Shown: positions 34,770-44,938 of the stretch, piece after piece
How positions within the stretch are numbered: position 1 is the first letter of the stretch
Layout: each line of letters opens with the position of its first letter
Assembly: GCF_048544455.1 (NCBI RefSeq)
Contig: NC_133534.1
Span: forward strand, 88,007,637 to 88,071,636
Source: Silene latifolia
Taxonomy: Eukaryota; Streptophyta; Magnoliopsida; Caryophyllales; Caryophyllaceae
Direction: 5' to 3'
DNA length: 64,000 bases
Notes under the pieces: model-generated
Database searches by the model: none
What the model saw: the letters and a program-made list of their open reading frames with translations, nothing else
What the model was told of the DNA's origin: nothing
Made by a program: the position numbers and the translations under genes

Positions 34770-36165
34770 ATACCGTATCAAAGCGTGTTTATGCAAATGG
34801 AGATGATAAGTATCAAGTGTGCATAAATACTGACCAGGATCGAGGCATAATAGCTGGAGTTAAGGCAGTATTTGGGGATAAAACTCAGCACAAATATTGC
34901 ATATGGCATATCATGAAAAAACTGACTGACAAGATCGGAACCACACTATATAAAGAAACCAAATTTATGATAGAGTTATGTTCCTGTGTTTTGGCAGAAG
35001 ACATTGAACCAGCTGAGTTTGAGGAACGATGGTGTTCAGTTGTATCCTCGTTTGGGCTATCCGACAATGAATGGTTAGTTACGATATTTGAGAAAAGGGC
35101 TTCCTGGATTTCAGCATATTTCAGGGATTTGTTTATGGGTGGACTAATGAGAACCACATCCAGATCTGAGTCCGAAAACTGATTTTTCGAAAATTTCATG
35201 AATCCAAACTTAACACTGGTGGAGTTTCTGATGAGGTTTGAAAGCGCTATGGATGCGCATAGCTGGAAACAGTCGAAATTAATCGCCGAGTGAAAAAACT
35301 ACTTTCCTAATCTGGAAACACCTCACTCTTTGGAAGAGCACGCTTCTGAGTTTTACACTCCGATCATATTTTCTGAACTTCAAATTGAGTTGGAAGCTTC
35401 TTGTTTCACTTGTGGTGTTAAAGTTGTAGGGATTTCTCAAAGTGACAGCATTCCCACCATTGATCATGAGAGAAATAAAGTTTACTATGTTAGTTTCATT
35501 GCTGATGGGGTGAACTTGAGTTGCTCCTGCAAGAAATTTGAGAGACATGGTATTTTGTGCCGACACGCGCTATATGTTTTGAAGGAGCAAGGATTGGAAA
35601 AAGTTCCAACACAGTATTTGTTAGGTAGGTGGGGCAAATTGGCAATATGTCAGCCAATTTTTACCAATGTGCCTGATACTTTAAACGATAATTGCAATGC
35701 GTTAGATGTTAGAAAAAACAAGATTGGTACCCTATGGTCTGAAGTATTCTCATGTGTGACACTTGCTGATTAGAACCCCGGATATATTGATGAATTCATG
35801 GTCATTCTTAAAGGTTTCAAGGACAAAATACTATCACAAAGTAGTATGTCTGAATGTAGTAGTAGTAGTAGTAGTAACAGCTGTGATAAGTTGAGAAACA
35901 AAACTAAGGAGCTCGAAATGCTGTTAGGAACCAAGATACTGACTGAGGTTATTGTCTTACCTCCTATACAATCCAAGACAAAGGGGTCTGGTAAAAGGAT
36001 GGTATCCTAAAAAGAGAAGGATGCGAAAGAACACAAAAAAGCCCCCAGAAAATGTAATGTTGTGGTGAAATAGGATTCCACGATACTCGGAATTGTCCTG
36101 GGAGAGCATGACTTCATACATTGGAACGACATTAATTATAGTAAATTCATTAAAAGTAAATAAAT
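34770..36165 (+). pseudogene. FAR1-type MULE transposase, copy 3 (N-terminus missing)
   Basis: It begins inside the DDE core: NTDQDRGIIAGVKAVFG, YCIWHIMKKL, FEERWCSVVSSFGL, then FRDLFMGGLMRTTSRSESEN, followed by stops at about 35181 and 35291. The SWIM finger CSCKKFERHGILCRH (CXCX9CXH) is near 35522, followed by a stop near 35771. A linker (SECSSSSSSNSCDKLRNK) and KTKGSGKRMVS end at a stop near 36008. A degenerate knuckle (CCGEIGFHDTRNCPG) remains near 36060 in another frame. The FAR1 domain and the first catalytic Asp are absent. Confidence 0.8.
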
Positions 36166-36984
36166 TATGATCTTTTTTATAAAAATCTATTTGTTAGAAC
36201 TAATTAAATAAACATTTACGATAAAATACACATAAATTGTTGGATTGTCTTTTGCGTTTTAAATAATGGTTTAAACGAGAATTTTCCGCAATTTTAGGTT
36301 ATGTTTTGAATGTAATTTGCTTTGTATATTCTCGTATTGTTTTATATTAATAGATAGAAAATGTATAATTTTTAATCTTAGTTAGGCTTGATTGGTTTCA
36401 GGACTGAAGAACAAGAATATTTACGGATCACCATCACAAAATTTTGAAGAAAAAGACTAATGGGGCAAGGATTAGAGGATTTGTGGTGATTTGTTTTAAT
36501 ATTTCTTTTATTTTTATTTTTATGTTTTTTTTACTCACAATTTAATGGTGAAACTACACGAATTATACATGTGCCTACTTAGGTCGAATAGTGTGACTAT
36601 CAGCTTCGTGAATCGGAACACACGTGTATTGACATTAAACCATAAGAGGAAGGCGAGGATGATTGTTCATATGATGTGATATGCACGGGTTTCAAAAATG
36701 CATTAAAAAAACATTAGTTTTTTTTATCAAAAATGCCTATTGTTTTTTCAAAAATGCCTATTTTTCAAAAATGCCTATTTTTTTTTCAAAAATGCATATT
36801 TTTTTCTTTTTGAACTCGTAAAATGTCTTGAGCGTTTGTCAGAAACATTAGTGTTACTCTACGCAAACACGAAAACAGTACTAATTGATGGTATGCGATG
36901 TCGGAAACAAGGTGTTCCTCTCAGAATTGTTTAACGCACAACATTTAACGAGTTGAAAAAAAAACACAAACACAAGAGTATTAA
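36166..36984. other. AT-rich sequence with short T-tract repeats
   Basis: No gene seen. At 36717-36800 a unit like TTTTTCAAAAATGCCTA occurs four to five times with variable T runs. 36860-36990 holds an imperfect duplication of a short phrase (ATTGATGGTATGCGATGT and ATTGATGATATGCGATGT). Confidence 0.6.
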
Positions 36985-37182
36985 TTGATGATATGCGATG
37001 TTATTTTCCGATATCCGTGGCTGAAACAGTTTACTATGACAATGAGTCAATTAAAGGAAAATGAGTGCTATAAAATTGAAAACTATTGCAGACAATTTCC
37101 AACACAAAATAAGAGATTCAAAATTAGGGACCATGCCCTTCCATTACACATTGCCGAGTTCAGATCATTTGAGCATTCGTGA
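36985..37182 (+). pseudogene. Possible replication protein A-like fragment
   Basis: A 65-codon frame contains MSQLKENECYKIENY followed by FKIRDHALPLHI. The spacing resembles the first strand pair of plant RPA1-type OB folds (LKEG-x-VY-x-I-xNF, then YR), often found in captured form in transposons. Only this short piece is present, so it would be a fragment. Resemblance is by eye and weak. Confidence 0.3.
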
Positions 37183-37554
37183 AAATATATTCTAGACAAT
37201 TATGCCATTCAGAATAATGACATGAACTGATGTTTAATGGACATAGCTGTTGAAAAGGCTCAGTTTGCTTTTACATGACACACCAAAATAAAGCCATTAC
37301 AACATAACACTAGCTTAACAGTCCTATTTTACACCATTACACCTTCCAGAAATGAAACCACTCGTACTACTTGATTGATTGCTTGCAGCCACGCATCTAC
37401 CAAACAGACACTTGTCATCCATTAAAAAATCTATATATCAAACATGAATTAAAATTGGTTAACCGATAATTTAAATGATTGTAATAAGGTAAAACTGGTA
37501 GTGGGGGAAAAAAATAAAGGACGAAAATATAATACCTTTCTCTTATTCTCTTGC

Positions 37555-38640
37555 TATCGTAACAAGCTTATCGCAACTGTCTTTCTAAATAATGCCAAAC
37601 CCTTGTAATTGCTCGCAGCTGTCCACAGAGATCGGTCGCGTCCAGCCTCCAACCACTTCAGTACATAGACACCGCAATCGTGTCTTCACAAGCATAGCGA
37701 TAATAAATAACATTTAAAGCTCACTGATGATAATAACTGATGATAATGATAGTAGAAAGGAATAAGAAGGATGAACTTACAGGTTTGGCTATTGAGAAAC
37801 CTTAAGAGTCTCAAATGGAAATAGGGGAACACCTACAAAGTGCTTGTACCCTTTGGAACGACATAAGATCGCAGTTACATTACTAATCTAAACAAGGAGA
37901 ATAAAATGAACCTAAGAGATATGGAGATAATAGTAAAAAAATATCTAGACAAGAAGATAGTATTTAATGATATGTACCACTTCCACAACAAGCTCTGTAT
38001 CAGCCTGAAGATCCTTGCTACGTAGTGAGTTCGGAATATAGTTCGTCTTCACCTCCAAATCGCACACAACGAGAAACTAGTGGTTATCTTTTATAATGGG
38101 TATAAACATTTGTAAGTCGAATTAAAAATTCATGTAAAGTGACTAAATTGAGGGTTATATTTAATAGACAAAATGCAATTATTATATATCCCAAGAAAAC
38201 AGATGGTGTACCTACAACCTTAACACACGTCCCATCATTTGGCATATACGATGTTTTAATGTAATTGCGGCCAAGTGTTCTATCTCGCTGTGGATTAAGG
38301 TGCTGCAATGAACAAATACCCCATCATATTCATAAGACACATTATTCGTTATGACATTGTTAATTGAGAAACAACTGAAAAGGTTATACTAACTCGTGAG
38401 GTTGTTGGGATATACAACAATTCTAGCTTGAGTAAAGTTGAATAGATCCCAAACATATCAATTACCTATATTGAAAAAAATGAATGTTGATTTATACTAT
38501 ATAAAAATGGTAAGAGACAAGTATTGTCTTAATAAAATGATAATAACATATCAGTGACCCATTTCCGAGGCCTCAAAGAGGACATGTTTTCTTTTGTTAC
38601 TTGCCCAAAATTTGTCACAACTACTGGGTCACTACAAAAA
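37555..38640 (-). pseudogene. Ulp1-like remnant with intact DCG motif
   Basis: Exon-like pieces on the - strand: MSSLRPRKWVTDM and VIDMFGIYSTLLKLELLYIP (near 38630-38400) match the pre-catalytic Trp-containing region of plant Ulp1-like proteins. A final exon HDCGVYVLKWLEAGRD (Cys codon within 37671-37679) matches the catalytic Cys motif, and the frame closes near 37557. Pieces between them (HLNPQRDRTLGRNYIKTSY near 38300-38215; CDLEVKTNYIPNSL near 38060; YKHFVGVPLFPFETLK near 37830) are open but I cannot assign them, and I do not see a clear catalytic HW segment. Some splice sites do not fit, so it is probably decayed. Confidence 0.5.
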
Positions 38641-38749
38641 AAAATACGGTATACATAAAAAACGCACTATGTGGAATGTCAAACAACGCATCAACAATTA
38701 TTAACAAAAAAGTCAAAAATTCAAGCAGATATTGTAAGCATATTATTAC

Positions 38750-41700
38750 TATTTAGCTACATCTCCCTCTGATGGAAGGAACATGTAATCCAAGAGGAGA
38801 TGCGTATCAGAATATACCACTTTTTGTTCAACCTCTTGTTTCCTTTATAAAATGGATGAAAAATATAATTAGATGATATAAAGCAAAACACTAACAGATC
38901 ATGGAAATTTATACTAATGGAAAATGTTTGCTTGCCCAGTTTTGACGTTAAGACACCTTGCAGCTATCGAATCTTGTTGTGACAGTTCATTCTAGGCACA
39001 TGAAAGGATAGCAAAACAGTATTTTAACTTCTGTCTAAGAAGATCTTGTCAACTGCAGCTGCTTACATTTATGAGTTGTGTCTTGAGCATTTGACGACAG
39101 CCTGTATATATCTCCACGTAACACATCAGGTAAATGCCATCATCCACATTATCAAGAACATGTGTCTTGGGTACGAATTCTTCACATTTGAAAAAGTGTA
39201 CTGCCTTAAATCTACTCGACCGAGGGATCATGTCACGACGAATAAAGTCCCTCTAAAAAAGGGAAGACTAAAATCAGCAAACATGTTTGGAGTACTAAAT
39301 AGACATCAACATTTGAAAACTTATAAGGGCCTGCAAAATCAAATGCTCACCACCATGTGGACAGATTCAGTGAAGTCTACCGATTTAGATCGCATTGGGT
39401 GGATAACTTCAATTTTTCGGGCAATAAAGTTAACACAGATCAGGAGCGGCTCACGAACTGTGAAAGAGAACATCATCTTAATTTATAAAAAAATATATGT
39501 ACCCTAGTTAACACACAAAACGGCCAAAACGTACTAATTTTACTTTAGATGCAATAAATATGTTGGAAGCTCACTAGTTTCACTTTATCATACTCGGTGA
39601 TATCTTCACATATAATTCCCTATATTAAAAACAAAAACGTAAAAATTTAAACACAGGAAAAGCGAACACAACTTTAATCAAACTAAAAACAGAGCATAAG
39701 ACAACTTACAGTGTGAGTAACAAACACGTATAATCGCAGATGTAATCCCCTATAAAATCTAGTGCAAAACAGTGGCGGAAACACCGTCGAATGGGATTAA
39801 ATACACAAAGATAAAAGTTCTAACTGTTATAAATTGAGAATGTATAAAATTCTCAAGGATAAAATTAAATGGTTAAGTCTAAACAAATGCCACTTTTATA
39901 AAAAGGGCGAAAATAAAATTCCTCAAAAGTGTTAAAACTAAAAACCATAAAAGAAAGCAGAAAACAGAGTAGGATCTGCAAACTACTCGCTAGCTCACAC
40001 ATAGAATCCCCAGCAAAGCTAATACCTGTCATGTTATAAACATAACAGCCACACTCAGTGGGGAGTAACTCGACGTTCTCCCAGCCATATCACATGATAT
40101 AAATGTTACAGATGCAAATAATATATCAAAGTAATTGAAATGTTATAAAACATAAGTAACAAAATATGATTACCAATTCACGTTAACCAACGTGCTGCAT
40201 GCTTAAAAGCAAAATTCCTCAAATGATAGAATGGAAATAATATAGTTCAGGCTAGATATTCACTTTAGCTATACTCCTTGACACCGCAGCATCTTACACT
40301 AGTTTCGGGAACTCAGTGTCACGCAAAGGTGACCAACTCCAAGTTCGCTCACTAGACAACAAGCTATAATAGGACACGTCTTACCACGCAGTGCGAAGTC
40401 CTAGTCTAAGTACATGTACATGACTCTACGACAATCTGTACCGCCCGCAGGATACCCAATCTTATAGCTGTATAAGAACCCGTATGCCTTAGTTTATTAT
40501 TCTTTGCCTTTACTTTCATTATTCCAAACTTAAAAGTATTCCAAGTGATATAGTATATTATTCAAATGGTTCGTAAGTGAACTACACTTTTATTTTCTTC
40601 GAATTAGAAAACTTAAACTTAAAACCAAAAGTATAAAATTTATTTAAGGACTTTAAATAAATTAAGTTACTGAAATTAAACTTTAAAGACCATCCTTTGA
40701 CTTAAGGTACTTTAGTAAAGACTTATTACTTAGGCTTTAATGAGACGGAGCTCTACATTAGTTTATACAACTGAACAGCAGTATTGTAAAATTTATAATT
40801 AATTACAGAAAAATCTAAATGACACAAGGCCAATTTTCATGGTTTCCTATAGCTTTTATCTACAACTTTCATGTTTTGACAAACTTTAAATTAGGAAAGT
40901 ATCAGGGGTCTAAAAATGCATTTCTAAAAACTGTCAGAAAACGTCACCCATAATGTTTCAGTTCATAAATCTACTTTTAGAAAACATTTTAAGGCAAGGC
41001 ATAATTTTAAACATAACTAAACATGATAAATCTTCATTGAGAAAAATATTAGCTACTGTATCAAAAGCAAAATATCTTTTAAAAATGAATCTTTGAGAGA
41101 AGTCAGAAACGCGTTTTACAGACGAGCTGTTCACAAATAATTTATTCTGACCAAACTGTAAGTTTAAATCTTATGAAAATTTTTATACAGCCTCTACACT
41201 TTAAAATAACAGGAGTTTATTCTTTACACTTTTGCAAATTCGAAATATCAACAGGTGATATGATTTTTACAAACAGACGAACATATTTGACAGATTTAAC
41301 AACGGTTTCCATCAAACTTGTAAAATACACCATAAATCGAAAATAATGATTGAAGACCTACAAATTTATACACAACCTAATACTCCATGTCTCTGCCATA
41401 TACTAAAATATTGTAAATTTACAATTTTATTTAGTATTTTTAACATAATTAAAACCGAACAGAAATGCTATAATCGCAGAAACTGCATCAATACATTAAA
41501 TTACGAAATAAATACTAAAACTCCAAAATAATTACCACGAAAATTCATGGTATCTTAAAATCAATTATTAATTCCAGAAAAATGAGTTACATCAGTTTAA
41601 ATTATAAAAACGAAATTATTAAAACCCTAATATCAAAACAATCGATTTGATCATAAAACTTGTAAATCAACCAAAATAAATACCCTATTGACAAAATAAA

Positions 41701-43236
41701 AGTATACATAGTCAAAATAAATTATGGATATCAAAGGATCAGAAATTAAAGGTTTCGAAAATCATATGTATCAATAAATCATCATAAAACATTAAAAATC
41801 CAATAATACATACAACTACAACAATTAAATCGATGTAATACCGAGTAACGTCGAAGTTACCTTGTTACGAATCCGAATCCACATATGCTAGCATTTAATA
41901 TCTCCTCTACAAACCCTTAGAAAAGGATGAACGGATGATGAGGAAAGGTCGATCGAAATAAAGAAGCAAGAAGGCAAGCGCGTACGTAGATTAATTTGTA
42001 AAACGGAAATAAAGAAGCAAGAAGGTAAGCACGTACGTAAATTTTATTTTTGCAGAAGAACGGCGGAAGCAGTAGGTTGCTCTTATTATTTTTTGTAAAA
42101 GAGAAGTTATGAATAGCTCCTCTTCAGTCTTCACGGTTCAAGTGAGAAAGAAATAAGGAGACTTGAGTCTTCTAAAACACTAACATAAGATGCTAATAGG
42201 AATAGGTCAAAGTGGTTACAAAAGATAAGATGGTTAGCAAATAAATAAGAAAGAAAAGTGTGACAAAATGTATAGATCACACGCACCAAAAGACCAAGGG
42301 CAATTTCGAAAATGGAGAATAAAATCACCATTTAAATAGAAGTCGGTCCGTAAATGAAATTGGACTAAAAATCGACTTAAAAAGTAATTAATTAAAATAT
42401 CAAATCAAAACCATAGATTAAGGAATAAAATTAAATCTCATTAATAAAGATAAAATATATGAGATTAGAAATTAAAGAGAATAAAGGAGTTCAAAAGAAC
42501 AAATTCCGAATTCCAACAAATTAACTCGGAGTAGAATTAGAATACGAATAAAATGAATAAATAAGGCGAAGCTGAAATAGTTAGAAATAACAATAATTCT
42601 CGAAAACAAGGAAATATTCGAGACATAAGAGAACTTAAGAATTCAAAGGAAGAAAAGAAATGGCTCACAGATAAATTCCGAGTCATACATATCAAATCGT
42701 AATCGTAAATAAAATACGGTTACGAAAATAGATTACAAAAATGGCGGGTGTTACAGCAGAGGGGAGGACGCAGCTCTTATTTCCTCTCTCTTATTCAAAA
42801 TATTAGCACATACATTGATTACATTTGCAGCTATCTTTGTGTTGGCGATAAACGACTTTAAATCACATCGTCTTAGCTGGAAACGGTGATTCCGTAACAG
42901 TACCTCACTGAAACAAAAGATAACAGGTAGGTACAGTAGTCAGAGTTATATATACGATCTAAGAGGTTATAGGCACACTTTACAATGAACACAAAATTAG
43001 CCAGTAAGATGCATATATATATCAAAGTAACAATATGAGATGTACCTCTCATCAGATCCATCCCTACACACCAAGTCAGAAACATCTCTCTCAGCTTGGC
43101 TCAAGTCAGCAAGCATGGATATATTCCTTTGAACAAAAGGTAACTTGAATACATGTGGAACAATGATATCCCTCTTATTCTCTGGTTTTGCCACTGTAAC
43201 ATTCCGTTTAATGTTATGAGTGTCTTGATATCGCAT
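38750..43236 (-). pseudogene. Ulp1-like gene of MULE copy 3, catalytic residues lost
   Basis: The first visible exon (43236 to about 43070) reads VAKPENKRDIIVPHVF and AERDVSDLVCRDGSDE. After an intron, EVLLRNHRFQLRRCDLKSFI and TKIAANVINVCANIL (42908-42761) give the pre-catalytic region. The solo LTR at 39741-42755 interrupts the exon, which resumes as RLYVFVTHT before a GT donor. Later pieces: GIICEDITEYDKVKLVSF; REPLLICVNFIARKIEVIHP, where His and Asp of the triad are expected but not seen; and NVDDGIYLMCYVEIYTG, where the Cys is Asp (codons within 39136-39144). A C-terminal helix piece and LDYMFLPSEGDVAK end near 38750. All three catalytic residues appear changed. Confidence 0.65.
39741..42755 (-). 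mobile_element. Solo LTR in the Ulp1-like gene
   Basis: 3015 bases from TGTAATCCCC to GGGTGTTACA, with a perfect 5-base duplication GCAGA (39736-39740 and 42756-42760). No internal region or primer site, so it is a solo LTR left by recombination between two LTRs. A TATTTAAA at 42331-42338 (- strand) followed by a pyrimidine-rich leader suggests - orientation. It has no palindrome array. Ends fit the Tekay-like group, but the body does not clearly match the other two LTRs. Confidence 0.8.
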
Positions 43237-44923
43237 TTTCTAGTGGATAATATGTTACGGAGCTAGCAGCGTTTGTGGATAGTAGATGGTAGTGTTTGGA
43301 GTTGGTGTCGAGAGAGACTATGCCGTAGTTGATACGATATCGTGAGCCGTGTTATGGAGGTAGGCATCGTTGGTGGAGTTGGTGTTAAGAGCTCATGTGT
43401 TATAGGTTGGGGTTTTGTTTTGAGTTCGTAGTTCCGTTGTTGTGTCTTAATCGAGTTAGTATGATTGTTTTTATGTATGGGTTGAACTTCGGGGACGAAG
43501 TTCCTTTTAAGGAGGAAAGACTGTAATACTACTGTTTTCTATGTCTATGGGTACTCTATCGAGTGGGGCTTACTCTATCGAATAAGTATGTTTTTTACGC
43601 AAAACAGTAGTCTGCCTAATGGTTACTTGATCGAGTACGTGTGGCACTCGATCGAGTAAGGGGCACTCGATCGAGTATGTCACTTCCTCGATCGAGTAAG
43701 TGTGTTTTACGGGTGATTTTGACGGGTTTTGTTAATAATGCGGGATTAGTATATAAAGCCTCCGTCATCTTTCTTAATCTCTTTTATCATTCTAAAAATC
43801 CCTTTTGAGAAGAAAAGAAGTTACGTAAGTGTGTTCCTCGCATTGTTAACAAATCCCCAAGGGTAGGAGTGTCGGATCATCTTGTTCTTTACGCCGTTGT
43901 GATCCTTGTGTCGAGGGTAAGCTTTTTATAAAAAATTTATAATGTTTTGTTAAAGATGGTTGAAACCCTAATTGGGTAATTTGGGGGTTTTGGGGAGTAT
44001 TGTTGATGTTAGATTGTTATTGTATATGATTGTATGTTTGATATGAAGTAATTTCAGTGAAGGACGATGTTGATTAGCTGATTGTGACAATATTGGTGAT
44101 TGCTGTTCCAGGTAGGGTTTCCCTACTCAGTATTAGTTACATGATGGTGTGGTGATTGTTGTTGTGACTATTGGTTACGTATAATGTTGGTTGATCTGGT
44201 TGGTCTTGGATTTTCTACTATTGATTGGTTTGTATCTGTTTGTGATCTTCGGGGTGCGTCCCTGGCTGAGTGGAGTCACTTGCGGGAGTGGCTTCACGCC
44301 CTTGATTCGCCTTCTGTGGAACTTGCCATAAGAGGGATGTGCACATTAATGAACATGGGTTTATCGCTCGATGGAAATGAGCGGGGCTTAGGTGGAAATG
44401 GCTGCGGTCCCCCACTGGCGGCGAGGAGTACCTGTTGCGATGGTTACTCTGGCAGGGCTACACACTTTAGCGTGTAGTCAGTTGTGTGGAGATTGGAGTT
44501 GGAGACTGGGTTGTGTTGAGCTGAACTGTTTGTGTACTTGTTTCATTGTGGTTTTGTTTTTGTGTAATTAGTACTGACCCTGGTTAAATGTTTTAAAAAC
44601 TGTGGTGATCCATTCGGGGGTGGTGAGCAATTGTTGAGCAGGTATGAGAAGATACGCTTGGGTTAGCTGGGATGAGTCACCACGATGCAGTCTTAGAGTC
44701 TTCCGCTGTTTTGGACTAGCTGTTTAGCACTTTTGGATTTGAGAACATTGTATTTCATTTTTATCAGTTTGGCTTTTGGACATGTAATCATTTTAAACAA
44801 TATTGCTAATTAAATATATTTCTTCATTGTCATTTGATTATCATTGCCTCGGGTAACTGAGATGGTAGCACTTTCATGCTTTAGGTGGTCCTGGTAAGGC
44901 ACTATGAGTTTGGGGGTGTTACA
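43195..44923 (+). repeat. 5' LTR of Tekay-like element 2
   Basis: Starts TGTAACATTCC, ends GGGGGTGTTACA. Inside it, at 43483-43521, is a second GAACTTCGGGGACGAAGTT plus purine-tract module followed by TGTAATACT at 43522, like a former LTR start. Palindromes ACTCGATCGAGT at 43645 and 43664, with one-base variants at 43624 and 43685. TATA box TATATAAA near 43750-43757, about 55 bases downstream. A 97-codon ORF (44184-44477) is only partly kept in the other LTR. Confidence 0.9.
43624..43696. promoter_or_regulatory. ACTCGATCGAGT cluster upstream of the TATA box
   Basis: Four copies in 73 bases, ending about 55 bases before TATATAAA. The same arrangement occurs in the unrelated Athila-like LTR (9948-10032 with TATTTAAA at 10101). 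A role as a binding-site array is inference. Confidence 0.6.
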
Positions 44924-44926
44924 AAG

Positions 44927-44938
44927 TGGTATCAGAGC
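44927..44938 (+). other. Primer-binding site, iMet type
   Basis: TGGTATCAGAGC, three bases after the LTR end, as in the other Tekay-like element. Confidence 0.9.

Larger units (their letters stand above)
34400..43194. mobile_element. MULE copy 3: FAR1-type fragment plus convergent Ulp1-like genes
   Basis: Same plan as copy 2: FAR1-type transposase on + (34770-36165) facing Ulp1-like sequence on - (37555-43236). It is more diverged than copies 1 and 2 from each other. The transposase lacks its FAR1 domain and the start of the DDE core. The Ulp1-like side seems to hold two domain copies in tandem. A solo LTR (39741-42755) and the Tekay-like element 2 (from 43195) interrupt it; the N-terminus of the distal Ulp1-like gene lies beyond the window. 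Confidence 0.6.

Noticed and set aside
34497..34796. 99-codon hydrophobic - strand ORF
   Set aside because: Made of AT-rich low-complexity sequence; hydrophobic residues follow from poly-A/T codons.
44184..44477. 97-codon + ORF in the Tekay-like element 2 LTR
   Set aside because: Kept only in part in the other LTR (61207-61470), has no recognisable domain, and the LTR is otherwise regulatory.
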